Shown piece by piece: positions 34,301-47,356 of a stretch of 64,000 nucleotides of DNA. A program made the translations under genes and the position numbers. The stretch covers positions 434,001 to 498,000 of the forward strand of contig MU839845.1 in NCBI GenBank assembly GCA_030411725.1. The letters run 5' to 3'. The notes beneath the pieces were generated by a model that was not told where the DNA came from, ran no database searches, and saw only the letters and a program-made list of their open reading frames with translations. The stretch comes from Echria macrotheca. Its lineage: Eukaryota; Ascomycota; Sordariomycetes; Sordariales; Schizotheciaceae. How positions within the stretch are numbered: position 1 is the first letter of the stretch; the number at the start of each line of letters is the position of its first letter.

Positions 34301-36641
34301 TCGTTCGGTGAAGTCTTTGCCAAGCTGGAGGAAATCGGGCAGAAGCCTGCGCGCGTGACCGAGACAGACGGGTCCAACTTACCTCAGGTGCATGCACTGA
34401 ACTGCCTCAGAGGGGTGTTCAGGAGTTCTCTCTTAAGCAAAAAGGCGGAAAGCTACCTGGCCTCGAACTTGCAACTGGCGTCAAACAGCTTGAAGTCGGA
34501 GGTGTAAGTGGAAACATGCTTATTTCTAGGCTGTCGACTGACGAAACTAGTTGGGCCATACGAAACTGTGGGCTGCTCCTCCTGAGAAGTCTCATCGACT
34601 GCCTCCTCGGTACAGGCGAGAGCAAGGCGACCATCGAATCCGGCTGGGACGGACACTCAGTCCGCATATCCTACAACAAGTACCCAACCCTGCCCGGTGT
34701 CATCCTGGGCCTCCTGCAGCCTGGCGTACAGGCCGTCGACGAGGTATCATCGTCCGCAGCTGAAGCAGTCTTCCCAGCCCTGGATATTATCAGACGCGCC
34801 GGCCCGCCCGACGAGTACCGTGAGGAGCTCCGAGTCTGTATCGAAGGGTATCTTGGCAGCAAGATCTGGCACGTCCGCGAGATGGCTGCCAGGACGCTGT
34901 GCTCGTTCCTGCTGCAGACGGACTGGGTTGCGGAGCTCGGCGCGATGCTGGGGAGTTGCGGTGCTGAAGAGACGAATAGGCTGCACGGAGTTTTGTTGAC
35001 TGCCAGGTTTATCATCGAGCGGAAACTCGACCTGACGAGTGGTACTGATTTGGGTAAGTGAGAGGTTGTGTTTATATACACCTGAGAATCAAGACTGACG
35101 AAGCCTGGAAAGAATCGGAAGCGCTCGGAATGCTCCTGTCAAGGGCTAGGGACGCAGCCATACGACAACGTTGCCCCGAAGTGCAAGCGGCATATCTGGA
35201 GATAGTCAACCTGCTGGCCGGAATCCAGTCTCCCTCTTCAATAACCAATATCACTGAACCGCCCAGCAGCCAACAACCATCGGGTGTCCTCGACATTTCA
35301 ACGCCAAAGGAGATTAGGTACTCAGCATTGCTGGATATGCAGAATGGTTTGAGGACGATTTACGATATCTCCATTACCGGGGACACAGAGAGTTTGCGGT
35401 CACACCTATTCAACGTGTTGAACTCGGATGTAAACACAGCCCACCGCATGCTCGAGTCACTGCCGACTGTGTGGCGATCTAGACAGGGGTCCTCCTCTGA
35501 CAAGAGACTCGAGTTCTGCGAGATCTATGGACAAGTGTGTATCCAAGCTTCCTCTGCGCCGGAGATTCGGGCGCAGGCTCTCCTGAATCTTGGGTCATTG
35601 ATGGACGAAAGCCTTCGGCAAAACGAACTGTCCTTATTGCCCGATACGCAGTTCTTGGAACACGTTTGGAACAGCCTTCAGGATGGCATCATCAATCCTG
35701 AGCTGTCCTGTGCCGCTATCAAGGCCAGCGGGACGTTTATGGCCGCGTTTCTAGCGAGAGATGCGGGCGACACGACGGCAAGAGATAAAAGACTCCGGGG
35801 CTGGGGTGCTATGGTAGCCGACTCACTGGATATTGACAACGTAGGCAACCATTTCTGTCACAAAACATCCAGTGCTGCAGCTTGAACTAACATATCACGA
35901 TAGGATTTTGATACGAGGTACGCTGCCGTCGCAGCGCTAGAGTCTTTCTTCGGCGGCACCAAGGTCCACGACTGGACCACATCCTACCTTCCTGCTCTAT
36001 CGGCGCTCTACGACGGCCTGATCGACGACGACGACGAGATCAGAGAACGAGCGGCGGCCGCAGCCGCGGGCGTGCTAGGCTGCCACCTAGTCCCGCCAAC
36101 CGCCACCGATCGGCTAGTCGGCTGGCTCGCCGAGCAGTTCCACGGCCAGGACGAGTTCGAGAGACACGTCGTCGCCAGGATGACTGGCCAGACAACTCGT
36201 CTTGCTCTACGGCAAGATGAAGTGTTGACGCACGTCCCTGCAGAAGAGCAGCTCGTCAAGGCGCTCGACTTTGACGACTCCCTCTTCGCCACGGAGGAGC
36301 AGAACCTCTTCATCGACGAGATCAACGAGTGTATCCGGTGGCGGCGGGCTTTTGTGTATCAAACCGCGGACGGCTCATCTGTGAATCATCTGACGGAGTG
36401 GACCGAGTCGGGACTTCGATATCTCATCGGGCTGGCGCGGAAGGAGGATGGGCCGCTCGGGTGGACTTCGGACCAGCACGTCTTTGCGGCATGCGCTCGT
36501 GTTATTCTTTGTGCGGTTGCGGTAGTGGAGAGGACTCGTTCGACGGTAGTTTCTGAGCTCCTTGAGGAGTTGAAGGTTGTCGGAAGGATGGGGAGGATGC
36601 ATAGGTCGTTGCTGGAGATGGCGGTCAAAGGGCCTGCGTGA
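31399..36641 (+). CDS. trm732: THADA/Trm732 family protein (DUF2428), tRNA 2'-O-methylation partner
   Basis: Nine exons: 31399-31526, 31575-32437, 32480-33477, 33602-33843, 33898-34144, 34199-34503, 34551-35053, 35104-35840, 35904-36641. They give 1586 aa of alpha-helical repeats. Family hallmarks are SVRCSALSLLVSSQATTKPF with KFRNEMLGLTKNFIRRV, then VLCDDSPEGH with GLDTKDLLSYSFRAVHESS (the DUF2428 core, about residues 700-750), then TRRSAGIPSLIAGILSAN, and DFDTRYAAVAALESFFGG near the end. In yeast Trm732 pairs with the methyltransferase Trm7 to modify position 32 of the tRNA anticodon loop; in animals the homolog is THADA. The ends of exons 2 and 3 are the least certain: the exon 3 acceptor could be 3 nt later, and donor GTGACT at 33478 is chosen to keep frame. 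The fifth intron (54 nt) is open in frame. Confidence 0.82.
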
Positions 36642-39600
36642 GGTATGTAGTGCTCAGTTTGTCATGATCCAACTCACTTTGAGATACTTGCCATTGCCCC
36701 AGTGTCCTGAGATCTTTTTACTGTTGTTGATTACCCTCTTGACTCTTGACCTTGTGTCGTGGGATTGTTGTGTTCAGGCTCAGGGGAAGGGGCTCAGGCA
36801 TATAACCCTAACCCTGAATATCAGGCAGGGGAAAACTGACGGCTCCCTCCCACACCATCCCATGTTCTTCCTCTCCTTCGAGCATGGAGACACATGCGTA
36901 GAGTAGTGTAAATCTGCAGGTTCCGAGCTCAACTTGCCCATGAATATGCACATGCAAGCGGACCCAGTTTATGCCACTTATCCGCACCGAAAACTTGAGG
37001 AGACGGGCGGTGTGGCGTCGGCCGCGCGGATACCGACCAACCGCAAGACGGGGAGAAAACAGAAGTGGACCGCCACGTCAACGGCTGCCTCCGACCGGGA
37101 GGCACTGGAGAGACCGTGCCCCGGGATCGCCTCTTGTCAAGGAAAAAAGGGATTTGCAGCCGAGATCTGGTGACCGAGCACACAAACCCGGCTGGCTGCA
37201 AGCAAAGCAAGTCATGGGAAACAATGTCTGTGCAGAGATGCAGCGGAGCGAGCGAGCGCATTGATGATGATGCGCCGCCTCCCGACCCGAAGAAACATTC
37301 CTTGGTTCCGGCGGGCGGGCGGGGAAGCGGGTTTCGTTCTCGATCTGTTCTTTTTTCAGCTGCCGACGACGTCGACTCCCTTCCCAATGGCAACGCCGAT
37401 GCCGATTAAACACTTTTCAGGTTTTTCCCCTGATGGCCGCGTCGAGCTTGTTTAAAGCAAGGCAAACCAGAGGTCCCGACTCGATGGATGCAGACGTTTC
37501 CAAGTGCTGCGCCACACCGCGATCGACCCTTCTTTTCTTGTCTTTGCCGCCGCTTGTTTCTTGTCGGGGCCCACCAGTAGAGTACCGCTCGGTTCGGCAG
37601 CTGAGAGGGAGTGTGTGGTGCACGGAGCGCTTAACCGATGGCCGACTGCCGCGGGGAGGAAACAAGGTGGTCATCCATCCCCCTTGGTACGGAATAGAGA
37701 AGGCCTACTGAGACAGGTCGGCGCGGTAGGGGGACTTGTCGTACGTTAGTTATGCCGCGGATAGCCTCTCTGCTCTTCCTCTCATCGTGCCATGGCCCTT
37801 GAGAAACACCGAATGGGCCCGTCTGCGGACGGCCGAGTCATCAAGCGCGCAAAGCATCGCAGAGACTCAGACCCAACCAGCAACAAGACGAGGACCAGCC
37901 CATTTTGCTTCAAAGTTCCCTGCCTTATCGTGGGAGCGGCAGGCCGTATGGAGCATGATGCGTCGTCCCTGATATTCGCTGCTCATCACTTCCAAGCTTT
38001 TTGTTCGTTTTCTTGGGGAGAGCAAGAAAGTGTGTGTGTCATGCGGTCGGGCAATGTTTCAAGGACGCGTCGGCGACGGAGGCGAATGCGCAGAGAGACG
38101 CGTCGTGAGCATCTCGTTGGAGGTTTCCATCTGCAGTCGCAATTGGTCTCGTCTTTGCCAAAGTCAAGTGACTTGCCCGTCACGAGATGGACGCCCGCAA
38201 GCCGTCTGCCCGTCTGCCGCTCCTGCCGAAAGGAGAGCGGCGGTTGAGGATTCGCCTCACCTGACCGTGGAATTCGCAAAAATAGCCAGCCACAATTACC
38301 CCGCCGAAGAGCTGGGAAAAGCGGGGCTGAGACATCTCGAATTCTCGATAGCGGTGGCGTTGGGCATGTTTGCGATCCTCCAGCCACGTCCGCTCGGTGC
38401 TTTTTGCCCGTTTGCCGGTTTCTGGCAGTTGGTACTGTAAAAGTTAACGTTAGTTGCACTCCGCTCTGCCGCGCTTCCTTCACACCCCAACCCAAGAACG
38501 ACACACTTTTTACAGAGCCACTAGACCGATACCTGCCGAGCTGCTATTCGTTGCTATTCTCGAGCGAACCGGGAAAGCAGTTCTTACAGCCCGTTTGACG
38601 GCTGCAACGCACTCAAACCCGCGCATTCTGAGTCATCCTCCAGATTGACCGCTTCACCGCACCACCCAGACGGTGCCGATAGTGGTAGACGATGGCCTCA
38701 TCCACTCGGAGCGATGTCGGGGACGCAATATCCAGGCCATCCCGCGTCGTCGGGAATCATTTCAACGACACATGAGCAGCGATAGCCAGCTCTTGGTACC
38801 ATGGACCTTCACGCTCCGGATTGGCCCGACGAACTGACGATGCCAGATTGCCAAACAGTCCCCAAACAAGCTGGTGCCAGGCACGCCTTCCCGTCCGCCT
38901 CGGGACTTCCAATGACGGCGTGCAAGACGCGACAGCTCTCGACGAGACGCGACGGCACTCACCCCCCCTCTCCGGACTCTAGCGCAAGCCCCATGACTTG
39001 ACAGACATGCTTTCTACGATAAGCCTTCTGCTGCCAGTCTGGCCTTTTGCACTCATCCTCCACTGAGATCGAGATTTCCCCTTTGGGCTCGATCCACAGG
39101 GCCCTCTGACCTTTGGGCCCATGAAGCTGCGACCCGAGTTGGATCGAGGGGGGCCCTTCCAGCCTTTTCGGTGCCACCCATTTGTCGACGTCTGGATTTT
39201 CTGGCCAATCAGATGCATGTTTACGGCCTTTCTCAAAATGGAGGCCCGAGAGGCGTTCAGCCCGGCAGCCAATGAGGCTCAAAAGCAGGGGTCTGACTTC
39301 ACACACCTTTTTGCTCACCTTCCGCACTAGTTTGGAGTGCCTGGCATGTCGTCCGGCTCGTCCAGACACGAGCCCGTCTACGGCCTGGCGTTGGCTACGC
39401 AAAATATGGGCTTACCCTGCTCTCCATGCGCTCCTCCCCCTTCCTCGCCCGTTGCCGTTGGGACGCCCGCTCGGCTTCCCACACCCGTCAGTCAGCTCAT
39501 CCTTGCGGGATCGTGGTTCCCCTTCCGACTTCCCATATGCCTGGCCCCTGAACCTAGCATCGTCGTCGGCCTGGCTAAGACATCAGGGCGAGCCTTATTC

Positions 39601-42272
39601 GTCGTTGCCGTCGTGCTACCCCCCGGCCTGGCCCTTCTTCCCCACGACTAGGCCCTGTTAGGGCAGTGCTCCCGGCCAGGTCCATGCAGGAGATCTCTTT
39701 CGGACGTTGGACCGGCTGCCGGTTCCAGACCCGTGGCGTTTGGGACGTGGAAGCGAGCCCGGTCGACGACGGGACGCTCAGAGCATCATCAGCAGAGGAG
39801 GGTGGGGTGCAGGCTCGAAGAGACGGGGACAGCCTGTGGCCCTGGCCACTGAGAAGGACGGGAAGGGTGAGGGTAGTTCAGCAGCGCGCTTGTTCGTTTC
39901 AAGTTGGCTTGCTGAGGGACATCGCTTCTTGCGTCTCTTAGACGCAGCGAGACGACGGTGTGGGCATCCTAATCTCACCACCCACTTGCAGCCGATTTGA
40001 CGAGCGCTCTAGGTCCTGGTACAGTACTTGAGGCCCTGTCTGCTAATTTGAGGTCATCATACACACGCCTCCACGCTCATAAGTCCAACATGTTTCAGCC
40101 GTCGAGAGGCAGATTATCACTGGTAGGCCAATGTCGGCGTAATCTTGGCCTGGGACCATGGCTTTTGGTGCGGACCCGTTCAATCTTGACCATGACGAAT
40201 GGCGCCCGCAGTCTTGCCGGGCGAGCTGATGACCTCGAGCGAGCGAGCCTTGGTCTGACCGATGGCCATGGTGTGCGCGGGAGGTCTGGCGATGGATGCA
40301 TGCGCGCACAAATTAGTAGCCCAGGCCCGTCGTATTGTTAGGAGACAGCATCTCATTTATCTTGCATCTGTCGAGAGCGATGAGGCCATCCGGACCATCC
40401 TTCCGGGTATGTAGCCTGAGCTTCCGCGAGCACCCGCGATGGGCTCTCTGCTTTCTGATATCTGACGTTTTGGGCGGCCCACAGCTCGCCACGAGCCGGT
40501 CGCAGGAAGGGGTCATGGTTATAGAGCAGCTCCCACACCACACCCATTCCCGGCCTCGTCGGCAGCCGCCCTAGCCTGCGAGCTGCGAGGGAAACGTCTG
40601 GCTGTTAATCTACGACTGCATAACATTGGGCGACGAGATAGCCGTGTCTCTTCGTGTTTACACATTGCCATGAGCTCAACAAAAAAGGGCCTGACACCCC
40701 TCTGGTCGCATCACAAAGGGCCTTTGGCGGCGGCATTTGCATCGGCGACGTATCGGGGCATCATCCTGTTGACGACCTACAGATAATCATCACAACTCAC
40801 AAAACGTCGGGATTGACTGAGCAGCTCCGACTCCGGCCGCGGCCGGTGATAGTTCCTGGCCCAACTGGGCACCCGTAATATCCGAGGAGTTGAAGACTAC
40901 GAAGTTGCATCATGCCGCCCTGGCTTTGATACTTTCCTAAACTAGCAGCCATCTACCGAACGACCGACATTGAGGGCAGCGCCGGGGGCCGTAGTTTTGC
41001 GCGAGCAATCTCCCTGATCCCGGACGCATCATAGGGCTGTTGTCTCGCGCTGGCCGATGCGGAGCTTGGGGCTGCAACTGTTCGCTGAGCGGCCGGGGCG
41101 GGAAGCTAGGGCGGTCATTTTGAAGGTTGAAGGTCTTTTCGCAGCAGCACCAGGCGGGGCCGGCGGGGGAGGGCGTTGACGGCTGGCCTGGCTTGGCGCA
41201 CAACGGGAAAACAGGGCAGGTGGGCTGGTGGGCTGGCTGGTGGTGGGGTACGGCGGTACCAGTACAGAGACGGGCTGTGGCGCTGCACTGGCCACATCTG
41301 CAGCTTTCAGCTCGGGTCGCATGCAGCGACGAGCCTGTCCGCCTTGATTCGCCTCTTCACCGTCGGATTTTTTGTCATTCACGATTGTGCATATGCAGGT
41401 CGCTGCACAGCCCGCTACAGGTACAGTGACTGCGGGCTGCTCCCTCGCAGAGCCGTCGCGGTCTCGTCCGACGCTACCTATACGATTCGTCTCTGCCGTG
41501 GCTGCGGTCGACTAACTAGGCTCACGTCCCGGGAGTCGAGATGGACAGACTTCCATGCTGCTGATGGCGCCGAGGAGGGTGCCACCCGCAGAGCATTGGC
41601 TCGACCAGGACCAGGGCGAAGAAGGAAAAAAGAAAGCATGGAAGTCTGGAGCAGGAATCTTCCGACTTCGTCATATCAGGACCTGGCAGAGGACCTCTCG
41701 TCGCACCTCTCAGCCTGCGCCGATGGTAGAGTATTGCCCACCACCCTCTTTTCTGCTTGGTGAGTAAGGGAGTGAGTGTCATGCGAGATTTGTGCTCTCT
41801 CTCTTGTTCGGCCTCTTCGCCGCCGAGAGCGGCCATCGGCGCAGCTGCAGCAGTCTGCAGCTCGCAGGCGGGTCCGCACCGCTGCTCGCCCTCGGTATCT
41901 CCTCTGATGCTGCTGCTGCTGCTAGACTCGGCCAGCCAGCCAGCCCCCCCTGCTACTTTTCTCTAGAGTACGGCACATCGACACCACCCCTCCTCCCCCC
42001 TCCTTGGCCGGGGCGGTGGCCGGCACGGCTATAACACCCCACAACCCTCGCACCAGTCTTTACGAGATGCTCACCCTCCCTCTTCTTCCTCACGAGTCCT
42101 CGTCCACCGTTCTCTTCTTCTCATTTGCGGTTGCTGGCGTGCACGCTAATTCCCTAGTCTTGGGACCGTCCAGCTCCGTCACCTTGCTCACCTTGTTTCT
42201 TATTACTATTCGTTTCCCACCTTCCCCCCTCCCCAGTTTTCTTTGTGCGCCCTACCAGACATCCATCCCATA
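36642..42272. other. 5.6-kb gene-poor region upstream of the orphan gene
   Basis: No convincing gene on either strand. Open frames are many because the region is GC-rich, but they lack start context, splice structure and protein-like composition. Visible items: a telomere-like TAACCCTAACCCT at 36803-36815; TGGGCTGG repeats near 41219-41250; a CTG run near 41908; and a pyrimidine-rich stretch from about 41770 to the ATG at 42273 that looks like a long leader, with a TATA-like CTATAACA near 42030. The region probably is the extended promoter and 5' UTR of the orphan gene. Confidence 0.45.
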
Positions 42273-43304
42273 ATGCCTGTCCAACTATTACCAGCCTCGG
42301 CTGCCGCCTTTGCGCCCCGCGCCTCCTCGGTCAACGTCGTACTGGGCTCCAAGGTCGAGCCATGGCTGACGCAAACACTCAAGCGTATCAACCGCATCAA
42401 GCGTCCCCTCAACAGCGTGCCTCAACACCAGCGATGCCTCACCGAGACGCTGTCGTCGTCCAACGCCATCTGGACGCTGGCGTCGCTGATGCTCTCCAAG
42501 GCGCCCGAGACGGAGCTCCGGAAGGATTCGAACCCGCTTGTCGAGGCCCTCTTCAACTACCAGGTCATCCATCTTGAGGCTTACATCGTCCATGTCGACA
42601 TGGTGCTGCGCAACGAGGTCGCCTACAAGCTGACGCCCGACACGATCGAGTCGCTGATCGAGTACCACAAGGACATCCACTGCGTCAACGCCAAGGCCAA
42701 CACGTACGACTGGTCCGAGAAGGACCAGCAATGCAAGAAGCTGCACGAAGACTTTGTCCAGGCCATCAACAAGTTCGTCTTCCGGACCCACGTCTCGGCC
42801 CTGGAAGGCCTGGAGGAGGATGGAGCTGGGGAGCTGCTGAGCGGGAAGAGTGACGAGGTGAAGACCAACGTCATGGCTCTGTTCAAGCCCCTTCTGCCCC
42901 CGCCGCCGAGGATCATCGATGTCGTCCGCCAACCGCCCCTGCTCCCGAGCTCGCCGGCCGCCCAGAGTATGTGGACGCAAGCGCCGACCCCGGTATCGCT
43001 GCCGGCGCCCGTCGAGTCGTGGAGGGTTCTGCCGTCGAGCCCCAGCGTGGCATCCACATCGGCCGACTCGGGCAATTCGTCCATCTGGGCCAACATCGGC
43101 ATGAGCGAGGTCCAGATCCCGTCGCCGCCGCCCGCCTTCAGCCAGCCTTATTCCTCGGCCGGTCTGTTCTACGGCTCGCCCGTCGTGACGTCGCCCATCC
43201 CGCATCTGCCGCTGCCTAGCATGCTCGCGCCGCAGTGTGGAGTCAGCGTAGGCTACAACTCCTTTGGATGGGACCGGTATCAAGAATACACGACCACCAT
43301 GTGA
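42273..43304 (+). CDS. Intronless orphan protein, 343 aa, helical N-terminus and Pro/Ser tail
   Basis: A single 344-codon frame starts MPVQLLPASAAAFAPRASSV. Codon use is strongly C-ending, as in the housekeeping genes here, and supports true coding. Residues about 25-205 look alpha-helical, with regular Leu/Ile spacing (VEPWLTQTLKRINRIKRPL, NPLVEALFNYQVIHLEAYIV, TIESLIEYHKDIHCVNAKA). The C-terminal third is Pro/Ser-rich (LLPPPPRIIDVVRQPPLLPS) and ends ...RYQEYTTTM. No known domain, signal peptide or membrane segment was recognised. It stands alone between gene-poor stretches of 5.6 and 6.2 kb, an arrangement often seen for developmentally regulated fungal genes; that reading is inference. The antisense frame at 42288-43409 is a shadow. 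Confidence 0.72.
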   Translation: MPVQLLPASAAAFAPRASSVNVVLGSKVEPWLTQTLKRINRIKRPLNSVPQHQRCLTETLSSSNAIWTLASLMLSKAPETELRKDSNPLVEALFNYQVIHLEAYIVHVDMVLRNEVAYKLTPDTIESLIEYHKDIHCVNAKANTYDWSEKDQQCKKLHEDFVQAINKFVFRTHVSALEGLEEDGAGELLSGKSDEVKTNVMALFKPLLPPPPRIIDVVRQPPLLPSSPAAQSMWTQAPTPVSLPAPVESWRVLPSSPSVASTSADSGNSSIWANIGMSEVQIPSPPPAFSQPYSSAGLFYGSPVVTSPIPHLPLPSMLAPQCGVSVGYNSFGWDRYQEYTTTM

Positions 43305-46300
43305 CAACCATCGATCACTGCGTTTGACCACACAGTTATCCGATGAGCGCGTCCCGGCGCCACAGGGCTGGCCTTTTCCGTCTTTAGCGGGCGATATCAT
43401 CCACGGCATTTCGGCGTTTTTGCATTGGGCTTGGAGCGACTCGAATCATCCGCATACCCTACTTCGGCGTACATAATCCTTTTTATTTGGTTTATTTCCT
43501 TTGTCTCTTAGCGAGCGTTTGCTTTTGGGTTATGGATGGATATCACCGCTACGTACCGCGAGTTCGGTCACAAGCTTTCTCCTATAGGCCTCATCACGGC
43601 TGGGACCTGGGGCGGGCATGTTGATTGCATTTTCAGCGTGGGGACGGAATACAGGCGGCCCTTTTTCTTTTTTATCTCTCTACTACAAGAGGAGACGCAG
43701 CAATGCACCCCCGCTCGGCAGAGATCCGAGACAGAATTCGGTTCTTGTTTTCCCTTTTGCCCTTTATACTCCTTGGAAAAAAAACGACACGGAGGCTGGA
43801 TTGGAAAGATACCCCATTTGCGATTTTCTGTTGGACATTGTCCACACACCACGCGACACTCGCTTCGACAATCACTATTTCCCTTCGACCTTGGTTTTTT
43901 TTTTCCTCCTTGTCTCATGGATGACGTTTACGGCCTTTAATGACGGATATACCCCGGGTTGCGACGTCTTTTACGAAACGGTTAATCTCTCGACTTGATG
44001 TCGGACGACACAAAACTGCTCGGAAAACACGGCGGGGCCTGGGACGGGGGATATTCGCTCACCCGGGAACACTGTTGGGACCGGTCCCGGCATGTTTTTA
44101 TGTGTGGGAGGGGCCGGTTTTACATGCATCTAGCCTGATCGCATATCTGGGATACTGTGATGAAGGGCAGACACTGGTTGTCGACAAGGAAAGGGACCAA
44201 GGATCTGTGTTTCGCCCTTGAACACAGAGGGACTCGAAGCGGGGTGGACATTGTCACACGGAAAAGCTACTGGGCGTCAAGACCGTGGGTGGTTATTGCT
44301 GAGCAGTTTATCCATTGGTCGAGTCGCTTTCTCTTTTGTTTCTCTTCGTGAACTTGGTTTGAGGAGTCAAATCCCCTCGGTGGTGGATGTCTGTTCTCCC
44401 TCCGGGGATCTAGGACGAGATTACCGTTGCGGCGGCCACACACGGATTTCTGCCAGTCAGAGTGGTGTGTGGTTTTGTTATCCGCAGTTCGGGTCAAGGT
44501 TTTCTGGGTTTTTCGGGGAAGGGGCAGCAGATGTGTTGCTATCGAGGGAGGCCAAGTTTGGTGAGGGAGAGACGAAATGAGAGAGCGGCGACGCGCGCGC
44601 GCGCGGATCATCTCACCGCAAAGCCGAGCGGACCTTTTCTCTCTCTGTGAGGGAGGAGAGGTTTTTGCTCACAAAAAGGCATGAGATGCTGGTATAATGG
44701 GGGCTTGTATCAGGTTTTCTGCTGTCCTGGTTGGCAGTAGAGTGAGTGACCTGGTGAGGAAATAACAAAATTGTTATCTCTCTCTGCTCGCGTTTTCTTT
44801 TAGGATTTATTATAGTAATTAATACGTTAAAAACGATATTGTGGGTGTGTATATGTGAATTTGTCAAGAAAGGGGCATGGTGGTTACGATGTTGGGCATT
44901 TGGACTTGTCGGTGCACACTCTGGTGGAGACAGGAGGGGTTTGCAGAGGATGGTGTGCTACAGATTGACAGTTTAGACGCTGCATGTAACCTTGGACAGA
45001 TGCCGGGTGGGTACGGGGATGCACGATGCAGGCTAGGTGGTGATGGGCGGCTAGCAAGTAGTTGAACTGCGGGGAGGTGGGATGTGAGGAGAAGGGTTGA
45101 GGAGAGATATGGGATGATTGTATGGGTGATGACGGGATACTGCCCAAGAAAGATGAGGTGAGATCGGTGAAAGTGGTAGGTACTAGACCTAGCTAGGTAG
45201 CGGGAAGAGGAGTGGAAGAGTAGAGTATGATGTGAGGGTAAAAGGGGGAATGCATTAATGGGTTCCTGGGCATCCCACGTGTAAGAAGTATTGGACAGCA
45301 CAAACTTTTTTTCTTCTTCTTTTTCTTGTGTGGTTATTTGCTCCCTTGGGTGTTTAGGACTTGTCGATGGGGTGGGTATCTACGGGTACCTTACCTCATG
45401 TACAAGTCGAATGGGGTTATTCTCTGTCGATACGTGATATTTTCTCTCAAGTCACGGTTGTGTGTCTGTGTGTGTGAGAGAGAGAGAGAGACTGGCTAGG
45501 CAAGCATATGGACTTTTGTTAGATGTTTCTGTCTGTCTGTTGCGTTGTGGTTATGTTTTTTTTTCGTCACTTTTTCGAATTTTGTTTTTGGGAACATCTA
45601 CGAGTTTATCTTTTATCTATAACTACACCGCGAGCGGTGCACGGGAGGGGGCAGGCTAATAGTTCTAAGGGTTGGAAAAGTCAAGTGAGAACGTAACTAA
45701 GTAAGCCACACTCACTCTCTTTACAGATGTTCCCGTTGGCGTGGATGCATATCCCAGATTCTGGTGGTTGTTGTCATCAGAAGCACAGGAAAGAAACACG
45801 AGCGCTCAGACAAAAATCGTCAGTGCAGTTAGTTAGTGGCTGTTCCCAAACATCCCGTGACCCCGTGATCCAGTGATCCCATGTCCATGGGCATGAATAG
45901 GATCCTCAACGGCGATCCCGTTCCCTCGGTACAGCGTACGGCACAAAAAGTCCTTGCGTTTGCGTTTGCGGCAGGGCTGGGCTGAGTCGGCTGGGCTGGG
46001 CTGGGCTTGGCCGCTGGGGCCAACAGGTTGGGCCAGGCTCCAGGCCCCAGGGCTGTGGAAACTGTTTACACAGTAGTTAGGGGGGTGTGAGAGCCTCGGT
46101 ATGTATTTCCCCGAGTGTGTTGACACCTCGATGATGCTGGGGGAGAAGATGGGCCGGGAATATAGTGCAATATATAGGGTGCGTAGGGTGCGGCTAAGTG
46201 GTGTACTCTAGATGGCATGTGAAATTTGCCTTGGAACATTTTTCTCTCTCTCTTGCTGGGTATGTATTGTACATACAATGCTTGAGCAAGTTTGTTCAAG

Positions 46301-47356
46301 TGGGTACCTGAGGTATCCCGTATTGACGATTAGACTAGGATATCTCGACTTTGCGGGGGGTCTAATTGACATGGTAAAGAGTACGGTAGTTAGTGAGTGA
46401 GAGTGAGAGAAATAGACGAAAAAATCAGCCCCGCGCTTTTTTCTTCCTGCTGTGAATTTCAGCCGAACTTGTTCTCTGCTGCTGCTACAGTCAATCGGGG
46501 GCGGGGTAAAATTCTCTCACCTCACTCACCACTCTCACCACCTCACCACTCACAGGACCACTGAACAGTGAGGTCAGCGGTGATGACAAAGGAACAGCAG
46601 CAGAGGGGAAGCGGCTGAGCACAGAATGCCAAGCAACAGTGCCTTACCCCTGACCCTGACCTTACCCCCCTGTTCTTACCCCCCTTGGCACGCCTGGGTG
46701 TGAACCACAACGTCGGGCGTGCGAGGCGTGCGAGACATTTTCTAGAAGGTGATCACCGGTTGGTTCATATACGGACACTTCTTCGTTGAAACGAAACAAA
46801 ATTTCAGTCAACATCAAAAAATCCCATATGCAACAAATAGAATTAAACCGTTGGTAGCAACAAAAAAGTGTGTGTGTTGAATGCCGCGATGCTTACCCTT
46901 TTTTCTACTCCCTCCGTCCCTCCCTCTCATAAGATGCCATTGTCTTGTGAGAGGGGGGAAGGAAAGGGGGAATAGGTCCGGAGTAGGTACCTATGTTGAG
47001 AGGACGAGATGACGAGAGATGCCTCACCGGACTTAAGGTTCCGAAAGGGGTATCATCTTTACCTTATTCTTTACACTACTTGCACACCTCACAGGTGAGC
47101 GGTTAACCAGGCGTTTGCTTTCCCAGGTTGCCCAGGTTGGGTTGGATGCCTAGAGGAGTAAATCCTAGATGCATCCTGGGTAGCTGCGCTTTCCTTTTCC
47201 CGCTTCTTTCACTGCTACATTTTCTCTCTGTGTGCCTTACGTATATATACCTTACTTAACCAAGGTACCTGGGTAGGTAGGTAGGTCGGGTACAATACAT
47301 AAGGATCATTTCATATTTCGAGATATTGTTCCTTTGGGAAGACGTCTGTATCGGGA

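Noticed and set aside
37089..39300. Possible transposon remnant in the gene-poor block
   Set aside because: No terminal repeats, no target-site duplication and no transposase or reverse-transcriptase motif could be found by eye.
36934..41836. Many 60-190 codon frames between the THADA-type gene and the orphan gene
   Set aside because: They overlap in several frames at once and have no start context, splice logic or recognisable motif; expected from GC-rich noncoding DNA.
42521..42540. GGATTCGAACCCGC, a box B-like match on the minus strand
   Set aside because: It lies inside the orphan coding frame, with no matching box A or foldable arms nearby.
42288..43409. 373-codon minus-strand frame opposite the orphan gene
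   Set aside because: Shadow frame. The plus-strand frame has better start context, codon bias and a protein-like composition.
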